Shown: positions 53,721-63,597, numbered from the stretch's first letter. The stretch is 64,000 bases of DNA from Vibrio penaeicida (GCF_019977755.1 NZ_AP025145.1:558001-622000); one strand, 5' to 3'. Notes: generated from the sequence alone by a model not told the origin. Made by a program: numbers and translations.

Positions 53721-53858
53721 CTTGAAATCCTGAAAATTATCATCTATCCAAAACGTAACTGAACCACGTTTACGGAGAGCTTTGTTGTATTCTGCCCTGT
53801 TAGTTATCTTCTTTTTTGCTTTACCTATGCCACTACAAACACACTTCAAGTTAGCCAT
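53703..53858 (-). pseudogene. N-terminal fragment of an IS5-family transposase
   Basis: The minus-strand frame begins MANLKCVCSGIGKAKKKITN and continues REYNKALRKRGSVTFWIDDN-like (NRAEYNKALRKRGSVTFWID), the N-terminal signature of IS5-family transposases, then ends after 51 residues at a stop in the palindromic repeat. The catalytic DDE part is missing. GACCTTTCGAGGTGATT (within 53881-53901) upstream resembles the inner end of the MITE terminal repeat, and is probably the surviving left end of the element. The interval 53576-54042 otherwise holds no gene. Confidence 0.7.
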
Positions 53859-54042
53859 GAAAGCTTTCTGTTTCTTGTCTGAATCACCTCGAAAGGTCAG
53901 CTACCTCGAAAAGACGTATATAGTTTGTATGTAGAAGTATTCGCAGTAACTTAAAAATTTATCAATAAGATGCATATTTATATCGAAGTTTTGTTGGGTC
54001 TTTGTTAATTTGTAAAGGAAATTTAAATATGAGGTTGGTGTA

Positions 54043-54747
54043 ATGAAAGTAATAGGGATGATTGGCGGCATGAGCTGGGAATCGACAACCAGTTACTACC
54101 AAGCTCTAAATACACTGACCAACCAGCGATTAGGCGGGTTTCATTCTGCTAAAATTTGCTTGTACAGTGTTGATTTTGCTGAAATTGAAGCACTTCAGCG
54201 TGCAGGTGAATGGACTAAAATGGCAGCTATCCTTTCTAATGCAGCGAAATCTCTACAAGCTGCTGGGGCTGACTGCATTCTGATTTGCACAAACACAATG
54301 CACAAAGTAGCACCAGAAGTTCAATCTTCTGTTTCCATACCTCTTCTTCATATTGCTGACCCAACGGGAAATGCTCTGGTTTCAAATGGAGTTACAAAGG
54401 TAGGGCTTCTTGGAACACGTTTCACAATGGAACAAGCTTTTTATCGTGAACGTATAGAAACGAATTTTGGTATTTCCGTTGTTGTGCCTAACGAAAAACA
54501 GCAAGCGGAAGTACACCGGATCATTTATGAAGAATTGTGCCATGGGCAGATTTTAGATTCGTCCAAAGCGACGTATCTAGATGTCATTGGTTCGTTAGCA
54601 GAGCAGGGTGCACAAGCCATAATTTTAGGTTGCACTGAAATAGCATTACTGATTAAGCCTTCCGATACCGTTACTCCTCTTTACGACACGACACACTTAC
54701 ATGCGCAACACGCCGTTGAATTTGCTTTGGTTAGGATTAAAAAATAA
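54043..54747 (+). CDS. Aspartate/glutamate racemase family protein
   Basis: A 234-residue PLP-independent racemase. The start MIGGMSWESTTSYYQALN is diagnostic, with catalytic Cys pair CTNTMHK (about residue 84) and LGCTEIALL (about 196). Substrates in this family are Asp, Glu or hydantoins; the precise one is not determinable. It overlaps the next gene by one base, so a three-gene unit with a VOC protein and a GST is likely. It is too distant from the cnt genes and from a different family than CntK. Confidence 0.9.
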   Translation: MKVIGMIGGMSWESTTSYYQALNTLTNQRLGGFHSAKICLYSVDFAEIEALQRAGEWTKMAAILSNAAKSLQAAGADCILICTNTMHKVAPEVQSSVSIPLLHIADPTGNALVSNGVTKVGLLGTRFTMEQAFYRERIETNFGISVVVPNEKQQAEVHRIIYEELCHGQILDSSKATYLDVIGSLAEQGAQAIILGCTEIALLIKPSDTVTPLYDTTHLHAQHAVEFALVRIKK

Positions 54748-55115
54748 TGACACATAATCTTAACACTGTAGATATTAAGGTTTTTATCCCTGCAGTAAAT
54801 TATGAATTGTGTAAAGCCTTTTATATCGACTTAGGGTTTGAGTTAAAAAACGACATGGGTGATCTTGCGTTCTTTTCGCTTGGGCATACCAATTTTCTAC
54901 TTCAGGACCTCGCAGAAGCAAAGCACACCAGCGAGTTGATGATGCACCTCCAAGTAGAGGATGCTAAAGCATGGCACCACGCAGTGACTGAAGGTCAAAT
55001 TAAAGAAAAATATGACGTAAATGTTTCTCCTTTAATTGAACAACCTTGGGGAATGCTAGATTTCACTGTGACAGATCCAAGTGGCGTCCTGTGGCGTATT
55101 GCTCAAAATATTTAA
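54747..55115 (+). CDS. VOC/glyoxalase-fold protein (bleomycin-resistance type)
   Basis: A 122-residue vicinal-oxygen-chelate protein: an initial strand with FIPAVNYELCKAFYIDLGFELK, and a C-terminal WGMLDFTVTDPSGVLWRIA with the typical metal-region Glu/His pattern incomplete. Single-domain members bind or sequester toxic compounds or act as small isomerases. It begins within the racemase stop codon and the GST starts directly after. Confidence 0.88.
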   Translation: MTHNLNTVDIKVFIPAVNYELCKAFYIDLGFELKNDMGDLAFFSLGHTNFLLQDLAEAKHTSELMMHLQVEDAKAWHHAVTEGQIKEKYDVNVSPLIEQPWGMLDFTVTDPSGVLWRIAQNI

Positions 55116-55124
55116 GTGGTCACC

Positions 55125-55784
55125 ATGATTAAGTTATACGGACGTAAAACCTCTTTTAATGTACAGAAAGTACTTTGGTTTTTGGAAGAGCTTAGTCTCG
55201 ATTTTTCATTGGTTGAGCTAGGCGGGCGATTTGGTGGTTTGGATGACCCTGAGTTTTCTAAGTTGAATCCGATGAAGAAAGTCCCCGTATTAGTGGATGG
55301 TGATAAAGTAATTTGGGAGTCGCACTCTATATTGCGGTATCTAGCGAGCGAATACGGTGAACTGCAAACGCCTTATCAACGTTCTGAATATGAAAGATGG
55401 ATGGATTGGTCTCAAGTGATTTTTCAACCCGCGTTTATGGGAACGTTTTGGGGTTTCTACCGCATGCCTGAAAGCAAACGGGATATACGCCAAATAGATA
55501 GAGATTTAAGCACATGCGTGGGCGCACTAAATTTGGTTGAATCGACGCTGCAGCGCTCACCTTTGGAAAGTTCAAACCGAGAATATCCAGTTTTGGTTGG
55601 CACTAAACTTTCTCTTGCCGACGTGTGTGTAGGGGCGATCCTCTATCGATTAACCGAGCAAGGGCTTGATATCAAGCTACCTCCAAGAGTAAATGAATGG
55701 TATCAAGCGTTAAAGCAGCGAGTAGGATACCAAAAATGGATCATGAGCGATTTCACTGAACTTAAAGCAAGAGAAGATTATTAA
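55125..55784 (+). CDS. Glutathione S-transferase family protein
   Basis: About 219 residues. The N-terminal thioredoxin-fold domain has KLYGRKTSFNVQKVLWFLEEL (Ser active-site candidate), cis-Pro MKKVPVLVDGD and the glutathione Ser motif ESHSILRYLA. The C-terminal helical domain ends KLKAREDY-like. The ATG at 55125 is preferred over the GTG at 55116. It likely forms an operon with the VOC and racemase genes. The electrophile handled is unknown. Confidence 0.9.
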   Translation: MIKLYGRKTSFNVQKVLWFLEELSLDFSLVELGGRFGGLDDPEFSKLNPMKKVPVLVDGDKVIWESHSILRYLASEYGELQTPYQRSEYERWMDWSQVIFQPAFMGTFWGFYRMPESKRDIRQIDRDLSTCVGALNLVESTLQRSPLESSNREYPVLVGTKLSLADVCVGAILYRLTEQGLDIKLPPRVNEWYQALKQRVGYQKWIMSDFTELKAREDY

Positions 55785-55803
55785 AAGCGATGATGTTATC
55801 GCT

Positions 55804-55836
55804 TATACCCAAGCATCTTGCGGTCACTTGGGTATA
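55804..55836. repeat. Vibrio palindromic repeat, full copy
   Basis: The 33-bp element has TATACCCAAG and CTTGGGTATA arms around a CATCTTGCGGTCA-like centre. It is the clearest copy in the window and lies 17 bp after the GST stop. Confidence 0.8.
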
Positions 55837-55966
55837 ACAGTTAGGGGAAAGGAACGATGGGGTCTAGGGTTATCAGGCCTTAGACGCCAACAAACCCCAA
55901 TATCTAAGCCAATACTCAATAAATAGGGTAAGAGCTTAATAAAATTTGTATCCAGCTTTGTACGTT

Positions 55967-55988
55967 TATATCCAAGCATCTGGGTATA
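55967..55988. repeat. Vibrio palindromic repeat, short copy
   Basis: TATATCCAAGCATCTGGGTA; 130 bp after the full copy, suggesting local duplication. Confidence 0.55.
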
Positions 55989-56019
55989 GTTAATGGATAC
56001 TTTGTGAAGGAGTATATAG

Positions 56020-56349
56020 ATGTCGTTAATTTCAAACACACCAGAGCCTCCGTATTACGCGGTGATCTTTAGCTCAGTAAAAGGTCCACATGATGAAGGT
56101 TATGGCGATACAGCGAACCGAATGCTGGAGCTAGCAGAGCAGCAATCGGGTTATTTGGGTGCAGAATCCGCACGGGAAGAACTGGGCATTACGGTATCTT
56201 ATTGGCGAGATTTGGACTCAATCAAACAATGGAAATCCAATGCTGAACATCTTGAGGCGCAAAAGCTCGGTAGAAAGCAATGGTACCAGTCTTACAAAAC
56301 ACGAATTGCAAAAGTAGAGCGTGATTATAGTTTTGAGGAGGACATATGA
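56020..56349 (+). CDS. Antibiotic biosynthesis monooxygenase-type (ABM) protein
   Basis: A 109-residue ferredoxin-fold protein: YYAVIFSSVKGPHDEGYGDTANRMLELAEQQSGYLGAES is the ABM start, with SYWRDLDSIKQWKSNAEHLEAQ as the second half. Homologues are heme- or quinone-related monooxygenases or of unknown function. GGAG precedes the ATG. It overlaps the following GNAT gene by 4 bases (ATGA). Confidence 0.87.
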   Translation: MSLISNTPEPPYYAVIFSSVKGPHDEGYGDTANRMLELAEQQSGYLGAESAREELGITVSYWRDLDSIKQWKSNAEHLEAQKLGRKQWYQSYKTRIAKVERDYSFEEDI

Positions 56350-56810
56350 TTCTGATCCGACACTATACCGAGCAAGATGCTAGAGCGACTTGGAAGTTGT
56401 TTTTCCACACTGTACGCAAAGTGAATTTAGGCGACTACAGCGAAGATGATGTAAAAGCATGGGCACCTGAACGTTTCGAACTGGCACGATGGCAAAAGCG
56501 AATGAACAGCATAGAGCCATACATTGCAGAACTGAATGGTAAAGTTGTCGGCTATGCTGATTTACAAAAAGACGGCTTAATCGATCACTTCTTTTGCCAC
56601 CACCTATACCAAGGGAAAGGCGTTGGAGCGGCATTGATGAACCATATTTTCTCTGTCGGCAAAGCGAAAGGCATAAATCGATTTTATTCAGAAGTGAGTA
56701 TTACGGCAAAGCCGTTTTATGAACATTTTGGGTTTGAAGTTGTACAGCGACAAGAAATAGAGCTTCGGGGCAGAACATTAACCAACTTCTTGATGGAAAA
56801 ACACGCTTAG
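56346..56810 (+). CDS. GNAT-family N-acetyltransferase
   Basis: A 154-residue enzyme with the acetyl-CoA loop YQGKGVGAALMNHIF (about 97-111) and the terminal hairpin AKPFYEHFGFEVVQRQEIELRG, typical of YafP/PA4866-like GNATs. The start RHYTEQDARATWKLFFHTVRKV is conserved in that group. The substrate is unknown. It is translationally coupled to the ABM gene and closed by a strong terminator. Confidence 0.9.
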   Translation: MILIRHYTEQDARATWKLFFHTVRKVNLGDYSEDDVKAWAPERFELARWQKRMNSIEPYIAELNGKVVGYADLQKDGLIDHFFCHHLYQGKGVGAALMNHIFSVGKAKGINRFYSEVSITAKPFYEHFGFEVVQRQEIELRGRTLTNFLMEKHA

Positions 56811-56828
56811 ATTGATGACCTTACCTTG

Positions 56829-56857
56829 AAAAAAACTCACCAGCTGGTGAGTTTTTT
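56829..56857. terminator. Bidirectional terminator
   Basis: AAAAACTCACCAG joined directly to CTGGTGAGTTTTT: a perfect palindrome with A and T runs, between the converging GNAT and desaturase genes. Confidence 0.9.
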
Positions 56858-56878
56858 GGTTTTAGTTCGTTTGAAAGC

Positions 56879-58009
56879 TTACGCGTATTGTGCGACCAAT
56901 CTGTCCCAACTTTTTTGCTTGGTTTTCAGTGTCGCACGCACTTGTTGGTAGCGAACCTTGAGCAGCGACGCCTCATACTTACGAGTCAGGTCGGTTTTTT
57001 TCGCTTCCATAAGCTGCTTTTTGACTTCGTAATACTCCTGCATTTGTTTCCACAAAGCATCATATTCAGATTGTAGAGAGTCGATTACGGTTGCACCTTG
57101 GGGTTTGTTTTGAATATTTTCCTTTGCTTTACGGAGCTGCATTTGTATCCGAGCACGTTCAATCCTAATGGCAGGGCATCGCGTCAGTTTGCTGGCCAAG
57201 CCAACCAAGGAAAATAACCGAATCATCCATTTGGTTGGATCGTACTGCCACCAATGAATGCCATTACGGTAGTCATTTTCAAAGATATGGTGATAGTTGT
57301 GGTAGCCTTCGCCAAACGTTAGAAATGCTAAAAATCCGTTGTCCCTTGCCGTATTCTTGTCCGTGTAAGGCTGGGAACCCCAAATGTGAGCCAATGAATT
57401 GATAAAGAAAGTCGTATGATGGTTTAGCACTAACCTAACGGCTCCAGTGACCAGCAACATTCCCCAAATATCCCCATGTAAAAGACCTAGTAGTACTGGT
57501 ACGCCAACATTCATAACGATAGCAAGCAGTAGGTAGTGCTTATGCTGCCACATGACGATGGAGTCTTTTTGAAGATCTCGGCAGTTTGAATAATCGGAAT
57601 AAGTGGTCTTGTTGTAATGCCTTAGCATCCAGCCAATGTGTGAAAACCAAAAGCCCTTCTTAGCTGAGTAAGGGTCTTTGTCGTTAACATCAACGTGTCT
57701 ATGGTGAACTCGGTGATCAGACGACCAATGCAGCGCACTGTTTTGAAGAGCGAAAGCCCCACCCAAAGCGTAAACAACCCGAATGATGGGGTGTGCTTCA
57801 TAGGCCTTGTGTGCCCAAAGACGATGGTAACCAGCAGTAATAGAAAGGTTGCAAAAACTGAATGTGACGACCAGCCAAATCAGGTGTTCCACTCCATACC
57901 CAAATTGATATCCGTACCAGGGGGCAACCAACACCGCCAAAAGCATACTGATAGAAAATACCCCAATATTAAGCCAGATGAGGGGGGGCTTTTTTTCGGT
58001 GTCGACCAT
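56879..58009 (-). CDS. Acyl-CoA/fatty-acid delta-9 desaturase
   Basis: A 376-residue membrane di-iron desaturase. All three histidine boxes are present: HRLWAH, HRVHHRH and HNYHH, with four membrane helices around them. It inserts a cis double bond into saturated acyl chains, which helps Vibrio adjust membrane fluidity to temperature. A C-terminal coiled-coil extension of about 110 residues (SEYDALWKQMQEYYEVKKQLMEAKK) is longer than the usual enzyme. It is monocistronic. Confidence 0.9.
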   Translation of the reverse strand: MVDTEKKPPLIWLNIGVFSISMLLAVLVAPWYGYQFGYGVEHLIWLVVTFSFCNLSITAGYHRLWAHKAYEAHPIIRVVYALGGAFALQNSALHWSSDHRVHHRHVDVNDKDPYSAKKGFWFSHIGWMLRHYNKTTYSDYSNCRDLQKDSIVMWQHKHYLLLAIVMNVGVPVLLGLLHGDIWGMLLVTGAVRLVLNHHTTFFINSLAHIWGSQPYTDKNTARDNGFLAFLTFGEGYHNYHHIFENDYRNGIHWWQYDPTKWMIRLFSLVGLASKLTRCPAIRIERARIQMQLRKAKENIQNKPQGATVIDSLQSEYDALWKQMQEYYEVKKQLMEAKKTDLTRKYEASLLKVRYQQVRATLKTKQKSWDRLVAQYA

Positions 58010-58103
58010 TTTTTGTTCATTCCATTTTTCAGCTTACACATGTTCACTCAAAGATATTCAGCGAACATGTGTAAGTCAATAGTTAAGTTGTAATAATGTT
58101 GTT

Positions 58104-58135
58104 GATATCCAATCATCTTGAGCTCTCTGGGTATA
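58104..58135. repeat. Vibrio palindromic repeat
   Basis: GATATCCAATCATCTTGAGC then TCTCTGGGTATA; a degenerate full-length copy between the divergent desaturase and amylase genes. Confidence 0.6.
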
Positions 58136-58287
58136 AATTAATCCTAGCAGTGCTCGGGGGGAAGGGGAGGCATTTTAATACGGGTAGACTTAACGGGCTG
58201 AATCTTTGAGGGAATGGTTGCATTTGAATCGTCTTGCTTATTAAGATATTGACTGAACCATCTGGGGAATGTGGAGCCATTTAAAGA

Positions 58288-59628
58288 ATGTTACAAAATC
58301 AAGGGCGTTCAAATGTGATACTGCATGCGTTCGACTGGAAGTACAGCGAAATTGCTGAGCACGCAACCAAGATAAGCCGACTAGGCTATCGTTCGGTATT
58401 GGTATCGCCCCCATTAAAATCATTGAAAGAAGGCAAGGGTCAATTTTGGTGGCAGCGATATCAGCCACAAGATTACAGGATCATCGATAACCCTTTAGGT
58501 AACACCAACGATTTTAAACACATGATGCAAGCACTTATGGCGCATGACATTTGGGTATATGTCGACGTCGTTTTTAATCATATGGCCAACGAATCGGATG
58601 TAAGATCCGATCTACAATTTCCTGCACAATCCGATTTGGACACCTACGAATCGAGCACTGAATATTATAATGAACTGAAATTGTTCGGCGACCTTTCGCA
58701 ACCATTGTTTGAGAAGGAAGACTTTGTCGAGCCGTTTGGCATTGTTGATTGGCGTAACAAGTGGGAAGTACAAAATGGTCGAATCAGCAGTGGTCCAGCA
58801 GACCCAGGTTTACCCACCCTTAAAGACAACGAGCATGTGGTTGAACAACAAAGACATTACTTGAAGGCATTAAAGCAATTGGGAGTGCGTGGGTTTCGGA
58901 TCGACGCAGCCAAGCATATGAGCTTGCAGCACCTAGAAAAAGTGTGGGGTCCGGATATTACGGAAGGTATGCATATCTTTGGTGAAATCATTACGGATGG
59001 CGGGGCAACTAAGCAAGAATACGAACTCTTTCTTAAACCTTATTTAGAAAAAACAGAACTCGCGGCATACGACTTTCCGCTGTTCAATACCTTGTTTAAA
59101 GCCATGAAACCGGAAGGAACACTGGAATCATTAGTCGACCCTTATGCTTTAGGTATGGCTCTATCCAACCCTAGAGCCGTCACATTCGCCATTACTCATG
59201 ACATTCCCAACAATGCCGTATTCAACGATTTAGTAATGGATGAAGCCAGTGAATGGCTAGCCTATGCTTATTTATTGGGGCGAGATGGCGGGGTGCCACT
59301 CATTTATGCAGAACCACCCGCTAGAGCAATGGCGCACCAACCCAACATCAACCGTTGGGGATACAGTTGGCAAAGTGAAAAATTAAAAGCACTGTTGGAA
59401 TTCCACAATAAAATGTACGGTGAAAAAATGATATTTCATTTTATAAGTAAAGACGTCATTTTATTTTCACGTGGAACGAAAGGAATTATGGGTATCAATA
59501 AAGGAAAATACACACAACCTATTTCTTCACTGTACCCAAACCTTCAAAATATGGAAAATAGCTCAAACTGGAATATCGAACATCTTGAAATAAAACCAAA
59601 TGACTATTTAATCCATTGTTTTAATTAA
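58288..59628 (+). CDS. Intracellular GH13 alpha-amylase-family enzyme
   Basis: A 446-residue glycoside hydrolase. Region I is VYVDVVFNHMANE, region II GFRIDAAKHMS (nucleophile Asp), region III FGEIITDGG (acid/base Glu), region IV ITHDIPNNA (stabilising Asp). There is no signal peptide, so the enzyme probably acts on cytoplasmic maltodextrin or glycogen, fitting the malP/malQ/glgB genes at 23-30 kb. Exact chain specificity is unknown. Confidence 0.9.
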   Translation: MLQNQGRSNVILHAFDWKYSEIAEHATKISRLGYRSVLVSPPLKSLKEGKGQFWWQRYQPQDYRIIDNPLGNTNDFKHMMQALMAHDIWVYVDVVFNHMANESDVRSDLQFPAQSDLDTYESSTEYYNELKLFGDLSQPLFEKEDFVEPFGIVDWRNKWEVQNGRISSGPADPGLPTLKDNEHVVEQQRHYLKALKQLGVRGFRIDAAKHMSLQHLEKVWGPDITEGMHIFGEIITDGGATKQEYELFLKPYLEKTELAAYDFPLFNTLFKAMKPEGTLESLVDPYALGMALSNPRAVTFAITHDIPNNAVFNDLVMDEASEWLAYAYLLGRDGGVPLIYAEPPARAMAHQPNINRWGYSWQSEKLKALLEFHNKMYGEKMIFHFISKDVILFSRGTKGIMGINKGKYTQPISSLYPNLQNMENSSNWNIEHLEIKPNDYLIHCFN

Positions 59629-59921
59629 CCTAATCCGTCCTGTTTTCTTTAGCTCAAACTCTAAGTGTATATCCTTTAATTCTATGTGGTTATATTTAAT
59701 GACTATAAAATATAACCACTCTATACAAAGGGTTATTGGTGGAGTTTACTAACCTACTGCATTTTTATTATGTAACCCATTACATTCTGTACCAAACTTA
59801 AAGCTGATAGAGCAATAAAAAATTAAAACATATAAAAGTCAGCAGGCTGTCGCTAATTTCTATTTATGTGGAATTTACCGCCGATAGAAATACACAATAA
59901 GAAAGCTGATAAGGTTATAAA

Positions 59922-62234
59922 ATGAAGATCGCAACTAAAATTATTCTCGCTTGTTCTTCTCTCTGCGCGATTGGGGTTATCGTCAGCGGAAACTTCGTAG
60001 CCTGGAGAGCGTCGGATTTATCCGAGCAAGCAATTTACGATAGAGCCATTAGTCAATTAATTTCAGTCCGAGAGATAAAAAAACGGGAAATCGAAAGATA
60101 CTTTGAACAGATTCAGTTTCAGTTAGAAACGTTAGCAGATGATATTTCGACCCAAGCGGCACTAAGAGATTTCTCTTCAACATTCAACGAGTACCCAAAA
60201 GAAAAGGTGAGCTCTGCGGATGTGAATGCACTTAAAAGTTATTACAGCGACGGATTTGGGCAAACGTACCGAGACAGCAATGGTAACAAGTCGGGTAATG
60301 AGTTAAGCCGTTTGAGCCAGATAAGTGATGTAGGTACTGCACTCCAAGCGCGTTACATTGGCGTTAATCCGAATGTGCTTGGTGAGAAGCACCTCTTGAA
60401 GTCTGATACATTGAATACTCCGTATGATAAAGCGCACAAGCTGTACCATCCTCCCATCAAACACTTCCTTGAATCGTTTGGGTATTACGATATTTTCTTG
60501 GTAGACAATCAAGGAAACATCGTCTATTCCGTCTTCAAAGAATTGGACTATGCAACCAACCTTCTTTCTGGCCCTTACAAAAACAGTGGCCTAGCGGAAG
60601 CGTTTAATGGCGCAAAATCTAAAGCCAAAAACGACTTTTTCTTGGTTGATTTCAAGCCATACTACCCATCCTATGAAGCAGCGGCTTCATTTATGGCGGC
60701 GCCAGTATTCGAAGATGGTAAAAGACTCGGGGTGTTGATTTTCCAAATGCCAGTTGATGCCATCAATAGCATCATGACCTACGATGGAAAATGGGCAGAT
60801 GCAGGGCTTGGTACAAGTGGAGAGACTTATTTAGTCGGTCAAGATAGCTTACTCAGAAGCCAGTCTCGTTTCTTACTTGAAGATAAGCAAGGTTATATGC
60901 AAGCGCTGACATCCGCTGGAATTTCTGCCCGTGTGGTTTCTGAAATTGGCGACAAAGACAGTGCAATTGGTCGTCAACCAGTAGATACCAAAGGCAGTAA
61001 AGCAGCGCTTAGTGGTCAAGTGGGTAGCGAAATCATTTTAGATTACCGTAATGTTCCTGTGCTATCCGCATACTCGCCGATTACAGTGGCAGGGTTGAAG
61101 TGGGCGATTCTCAGCGAAATAGACGAAGCAGAAGCTTTGGCAGATGTTGGACGCTTAAACAGTGCTGTGTTTGCAACAGTAGGTATTAGTACTGTTGTGT
61201 TACTCGTGTTATCTGCGATAGGAGCATCGGTAGTCGGAGGGGGAATCGCTCGACCTATTAAAGCCGCTGCACAGCAAATATCTCATATTAGCAGTTCTAA
61301 GGATCTTACTGCGAGGCTCGATAACAAAGGTAAAGACGAGATGTCTGATCTCGCCACAGCCCTGAATGATTTATTTAAACAGTTACAAGGCATAATTAAA
61401 GAGTTTAGTAGCGCGACAAATGAGTTGACTGAAAATAGCCAAACAATGTCAACGGCTATGGGTGATACACGCAATGCTGTGAGTGAACAGCACAACAAGT
61501 CGGATTCTGTTGCGGCAGCTGTAAACGAATTGAGTGCGTCAGTATCGGAAGTGGCGCAGTTTGCCAGCCGAGCCGCTGAGTTCGTGAAAAATGCGAATGA
61601 CACAGGGCAACGCAGTGCCACCATAGGACGCGCGCTTGGTAACGAGATGGGGCAGTTGACCGATCAAATGAAACAAGCCAATCAAGCAATTGAAAGGCTG
61701 TTAAAAGAAAGCAATTCAATTGGTGAAGTGCTCGATGTTATTCAGTCGATTGCCGAGCAAACGAACCTCTTGGCTTTGAATGCTGCGATTGAAGCTGCGC
61801 GAGCAGGAGAGCAAGGTAGAGGCTTTGCCGTCGTAGCGGACGAAGTTCGCTCACTCGCAAGCCGGACTCAAGCTTCAACTGAAGAAATTCGTGGCAAAAT
61901 TGAGGCGTTGCAAGGAGAAACCCAAGCAGTTGCTGACGGCATCACTAACGCGAATTCGTCCGTAGAGCGAGGAACGGAAAGTTGCCGACAAAATACGGAT
62001 ATGCTTGATCAAATCACAAACATGCTGACTGAATTGAACGACATGAATTTGCAGATAGCAACGGCTGCCAATGAGCAGTCTTCCGTTACGGATGAGATCA
62101 GTAGTAGCATTACGTCCATTGCCGATGCATCGATGCAGGTATCAAATCAGACCAATGAAATAGATAACGTTGTCTCTGGATTGTCTGGTCAAGCGACAGA
62201 ATTGAACAAGAAAGTTGGGCAGTTCCGTTACTAA
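59922..62234 (+). CDS. Methyl-accepting chemotaxis protein with dCACHE-like sensor
   Basis: A 770-residue chemoreceptor. Helix 1 is at about 6-28 ([22 protein letters not shown]), then a long periplasmic region of about 380 residues with double-Cache features ([35 protein letters not shown]), helix 2 near 407-430 ([20 protein letters not shown]), HAMP, and the signalling domain with [35 protein letters not shown]. Large sensors of this type bind amino or organic acids. The 293 bp before it show no other gene. Confidence 0.93.
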   Translation: MKIATKIILACSSLCAIGVIVSGNFVAWRASDLSEQAIYDRAISQLISVREIKKREIERYFEQIQFQLETLADDISTQAALRDFSSTFNEYPKEKVSSADVNALKSYYSDGFGQTYRDSNGNKSGNELSRLSQISDVGTALQARYIGVNPNVLGEKHLLKSDTLNTPYDKAHKLYHPPIKHFLESFGYYDIFLVDNQGNIVYSVFKELDYATNLLSGPYKNSGLAEAFNGAKSKAKNDFFLVDFKPYYPSYEAAASFMAAPVFEDGKRLGVLIFQMPVDAINSIMTYDGKWADAGLGTSGETYLVGQDSLLRSQSRFLLEDKQGYMQALTSAGISARVVSEIGDKDSAIGRQPVDTKGSKAALSGQVGSEIILDYRNVPVLSAYSPITVAGLKWAILSEIDEAEALADVGRLNSAVFATVGISTVVLLVLSAIGASVVGGGIARPIKAAAQQISHISSSKDLTARLDNKGKDEMSDLATALNDLFKQLQGIIKEFSSATNELTENSQTMSTAMGDTRNAVSEQHNKSDSVAAAVNELSASVSEVAQFASRAAEFVKNANDTGQRSATIGRALGNEMGQLTDQMKQANQAIERLLKESNSIGEVLDVIQSIAEQTNLLALNAAIEAARAGEQGRGFAVVADEVRSLASRTQASTEEIRGKIEALQGETQAVADGITNANSSVERGTESCRQNTDMLDQITNMLTELNDMNLQIATAANEQSSVTDEISSSITSIADASMQVSNQTNEIDNVVSGLSGQATELNKKVGQFRY

Positions 62235-62252
62235 ACTCCACAGATACAAACG

Positions 62253-62288
62253 AAAAAAGCAGTGCTGATAGCCCAGCACTGCTTTTTT
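62253..62288 (+). terminator. Rho-independent terminator
   Basis: AAAAAAGCAGTGCTG/CAGCACTGCTTTTTT, a 9-bp GC-rich core with A/T flanks, 19 bp after the chemoreceptor stop. Confidence 0.9.
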
Positions 62289-62509
62289 GTTTCTCAGATA
62301 TCACATTCAACTTACGTAAACCGATAAAATACTCGCCTAATCGTTCGTTTATTAGCAAGAAAGCTTTTAGTCAGAGAGCTTTTAGCAATAGAGCTTTAGG
62401 GGAGCTGCATACTCCACCAGTTGGCATCTATCGAATAGAAAGCCCTAATTTGAATCAGGAATAGGGTTATGAGTACATAATGGCTTGTCAGCTTCGCTAA
62501 TATTGAGTG

Positions 62510-63595
62510 TTAAGCGGCATCATCAAAGAAGTCATAACAATTACCGCCATTGGATTTTGCGTGATACATGGCAATATCTGCCGATTTTAGAATATCGACC
62601 CAAGATGCTTGGTATTCACTGTCTAAACAAATACCTATACTGACTCCAACCTTACAGTCTATTGAGCCAACACGTATAGGTTTCGATAATGTTTCAATAA
62701 TGCTTTCTGGCAACAATTGAGGCTCTGTCTGGCTTTGTTTTACAATGGCAAACTCGTCGCCACCTAAACGTGCGATAAACTCTGTGTCATTGCAGGTTTC
62801 TTTGAGACGGGCGCTGATTTTTTTCAACAAATGATCACCAACATCGTGACCATAAGTGTCATTGACGAGTTTGAACCCGTCGAGATCCAATAACAAGACG
62901 GTAAACTGTGCTTGATTCTGGTGTTTTAAGTCTTTGAGTTTGTTTTGTAAAGCGGCTCGGTTTGCTAGTCCTGTTAAAGAATCGTGGTAGGCTAAGTGGC
63001 TTATCTTTTGGCGATCTTTCAGCGTCACGTACAATAGAAAGCCTCCACATAGGGCTAGTCCTGCGTAGCTGTACCCCATAATACTGTTTAAACGAACCAG
63101 TTCGTAATCACGCAGGTAATTATTTTCTGCTACACGTTGGAATTCTTGATTCATCAACGCGTTAATTGTTTCGGCCGTTTGTTGCCCTTTCGCCAAATAT
63201 TGTGAGAAATGAATGGCATTAAATGAATCAGAGGTTGGATCCAGTGTTTTAAATGATTCAAAAGTACCAACAATAATCTCTAATCGACCTTGCTTTTCCA
63301 TCAGGTTAGCCGATTCCGACCCAATTAGTAGAATTTCAAAAGCGGACCATGTTAAATCATAGCTGGTAATTAGGTCGTCAATATTGGTTGTTCCTCTGAA
63401 ATAATCTTTAGCAGCCGTCAGATATTCTTGATGCAGCAACATGAGTTGCACTAAAGCTCTTCCTGTTGAGTGTTCGTTTACCGCTAATAGATCCAAACTT
63501 TTCACTATTTGGGTAACGCTGACCATCGCACATAACAAAAAAAGAACCGCTACAACTATCAATACTGGGGTTTGAAAACGGCTGGGTAGGGGCAT
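62510..63595 (-). CDS. Membrane-bound diguanylate cyclase (GGDEF)
   Basis: About 361 residues. Helix 1 is at about 8-28 (TPVLIVVAVLFLLCAMVSV), a helical periplasmic sensor of about 140 residues follows, then helix 2 (SYAGLALCGGFLLYVTL), and a GGDEF domain with DSLTGLANRAAL and the active loop ARLGGDEFAIV. NDTE replaces the RxxD inhibitory motif, so feedback inhibition is likely absent. The ATG at 63595 has AAGGAG 8 bases upstream; an in-frame TTG at 63601 overlaps the upstream gene's stop. It is cotranscribed with the PruR-like gene at 63598, which suggests that protein senses a periplasmic ligand for the cyclase. Confidence 0.92.
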   Translation of the reverse strand: MPLPSRFQTPVLIVVAVLFLLCAMVSVTQIVKSLDLLAVNEHSTGRALVQLMLLHQEYLTAAKDYFRGTTNIDDLITSYDLTWSAFEILLIGSESANLMEKQGRLEIIVGTFESFKTLDPTSDSFNAIHFSQYLAKGQQTAETINALMNQEFQRVAENNYLRDYELVRLNSIMGYSYAGLALCGGFLLYVTLKDRQKISHLAYHDSLTGLANRAALQNKLKDLKHQNQAQFTVLLLDLDGFKLVNDTYGHDVGDHLLKKISARLKETCNDTEFIARLGGDEFAIVKQSQTEPQLLPESIIETLSKPIRVGSIDCKVGVSIGICLDSEYQASWVDILKSADIAMYHAKSNGGNCYDFFDDAA

Positions 63596-63597
63596 TA

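Noticed and set aside
54043..54747. The Asp/Glu racemase as a CntK-type histidine racemase for the metallophore
   Set aside because: CntK is a DapF-like enzyme, this gene belongs to another racemase family, and it is 42 kb away in a different operon.
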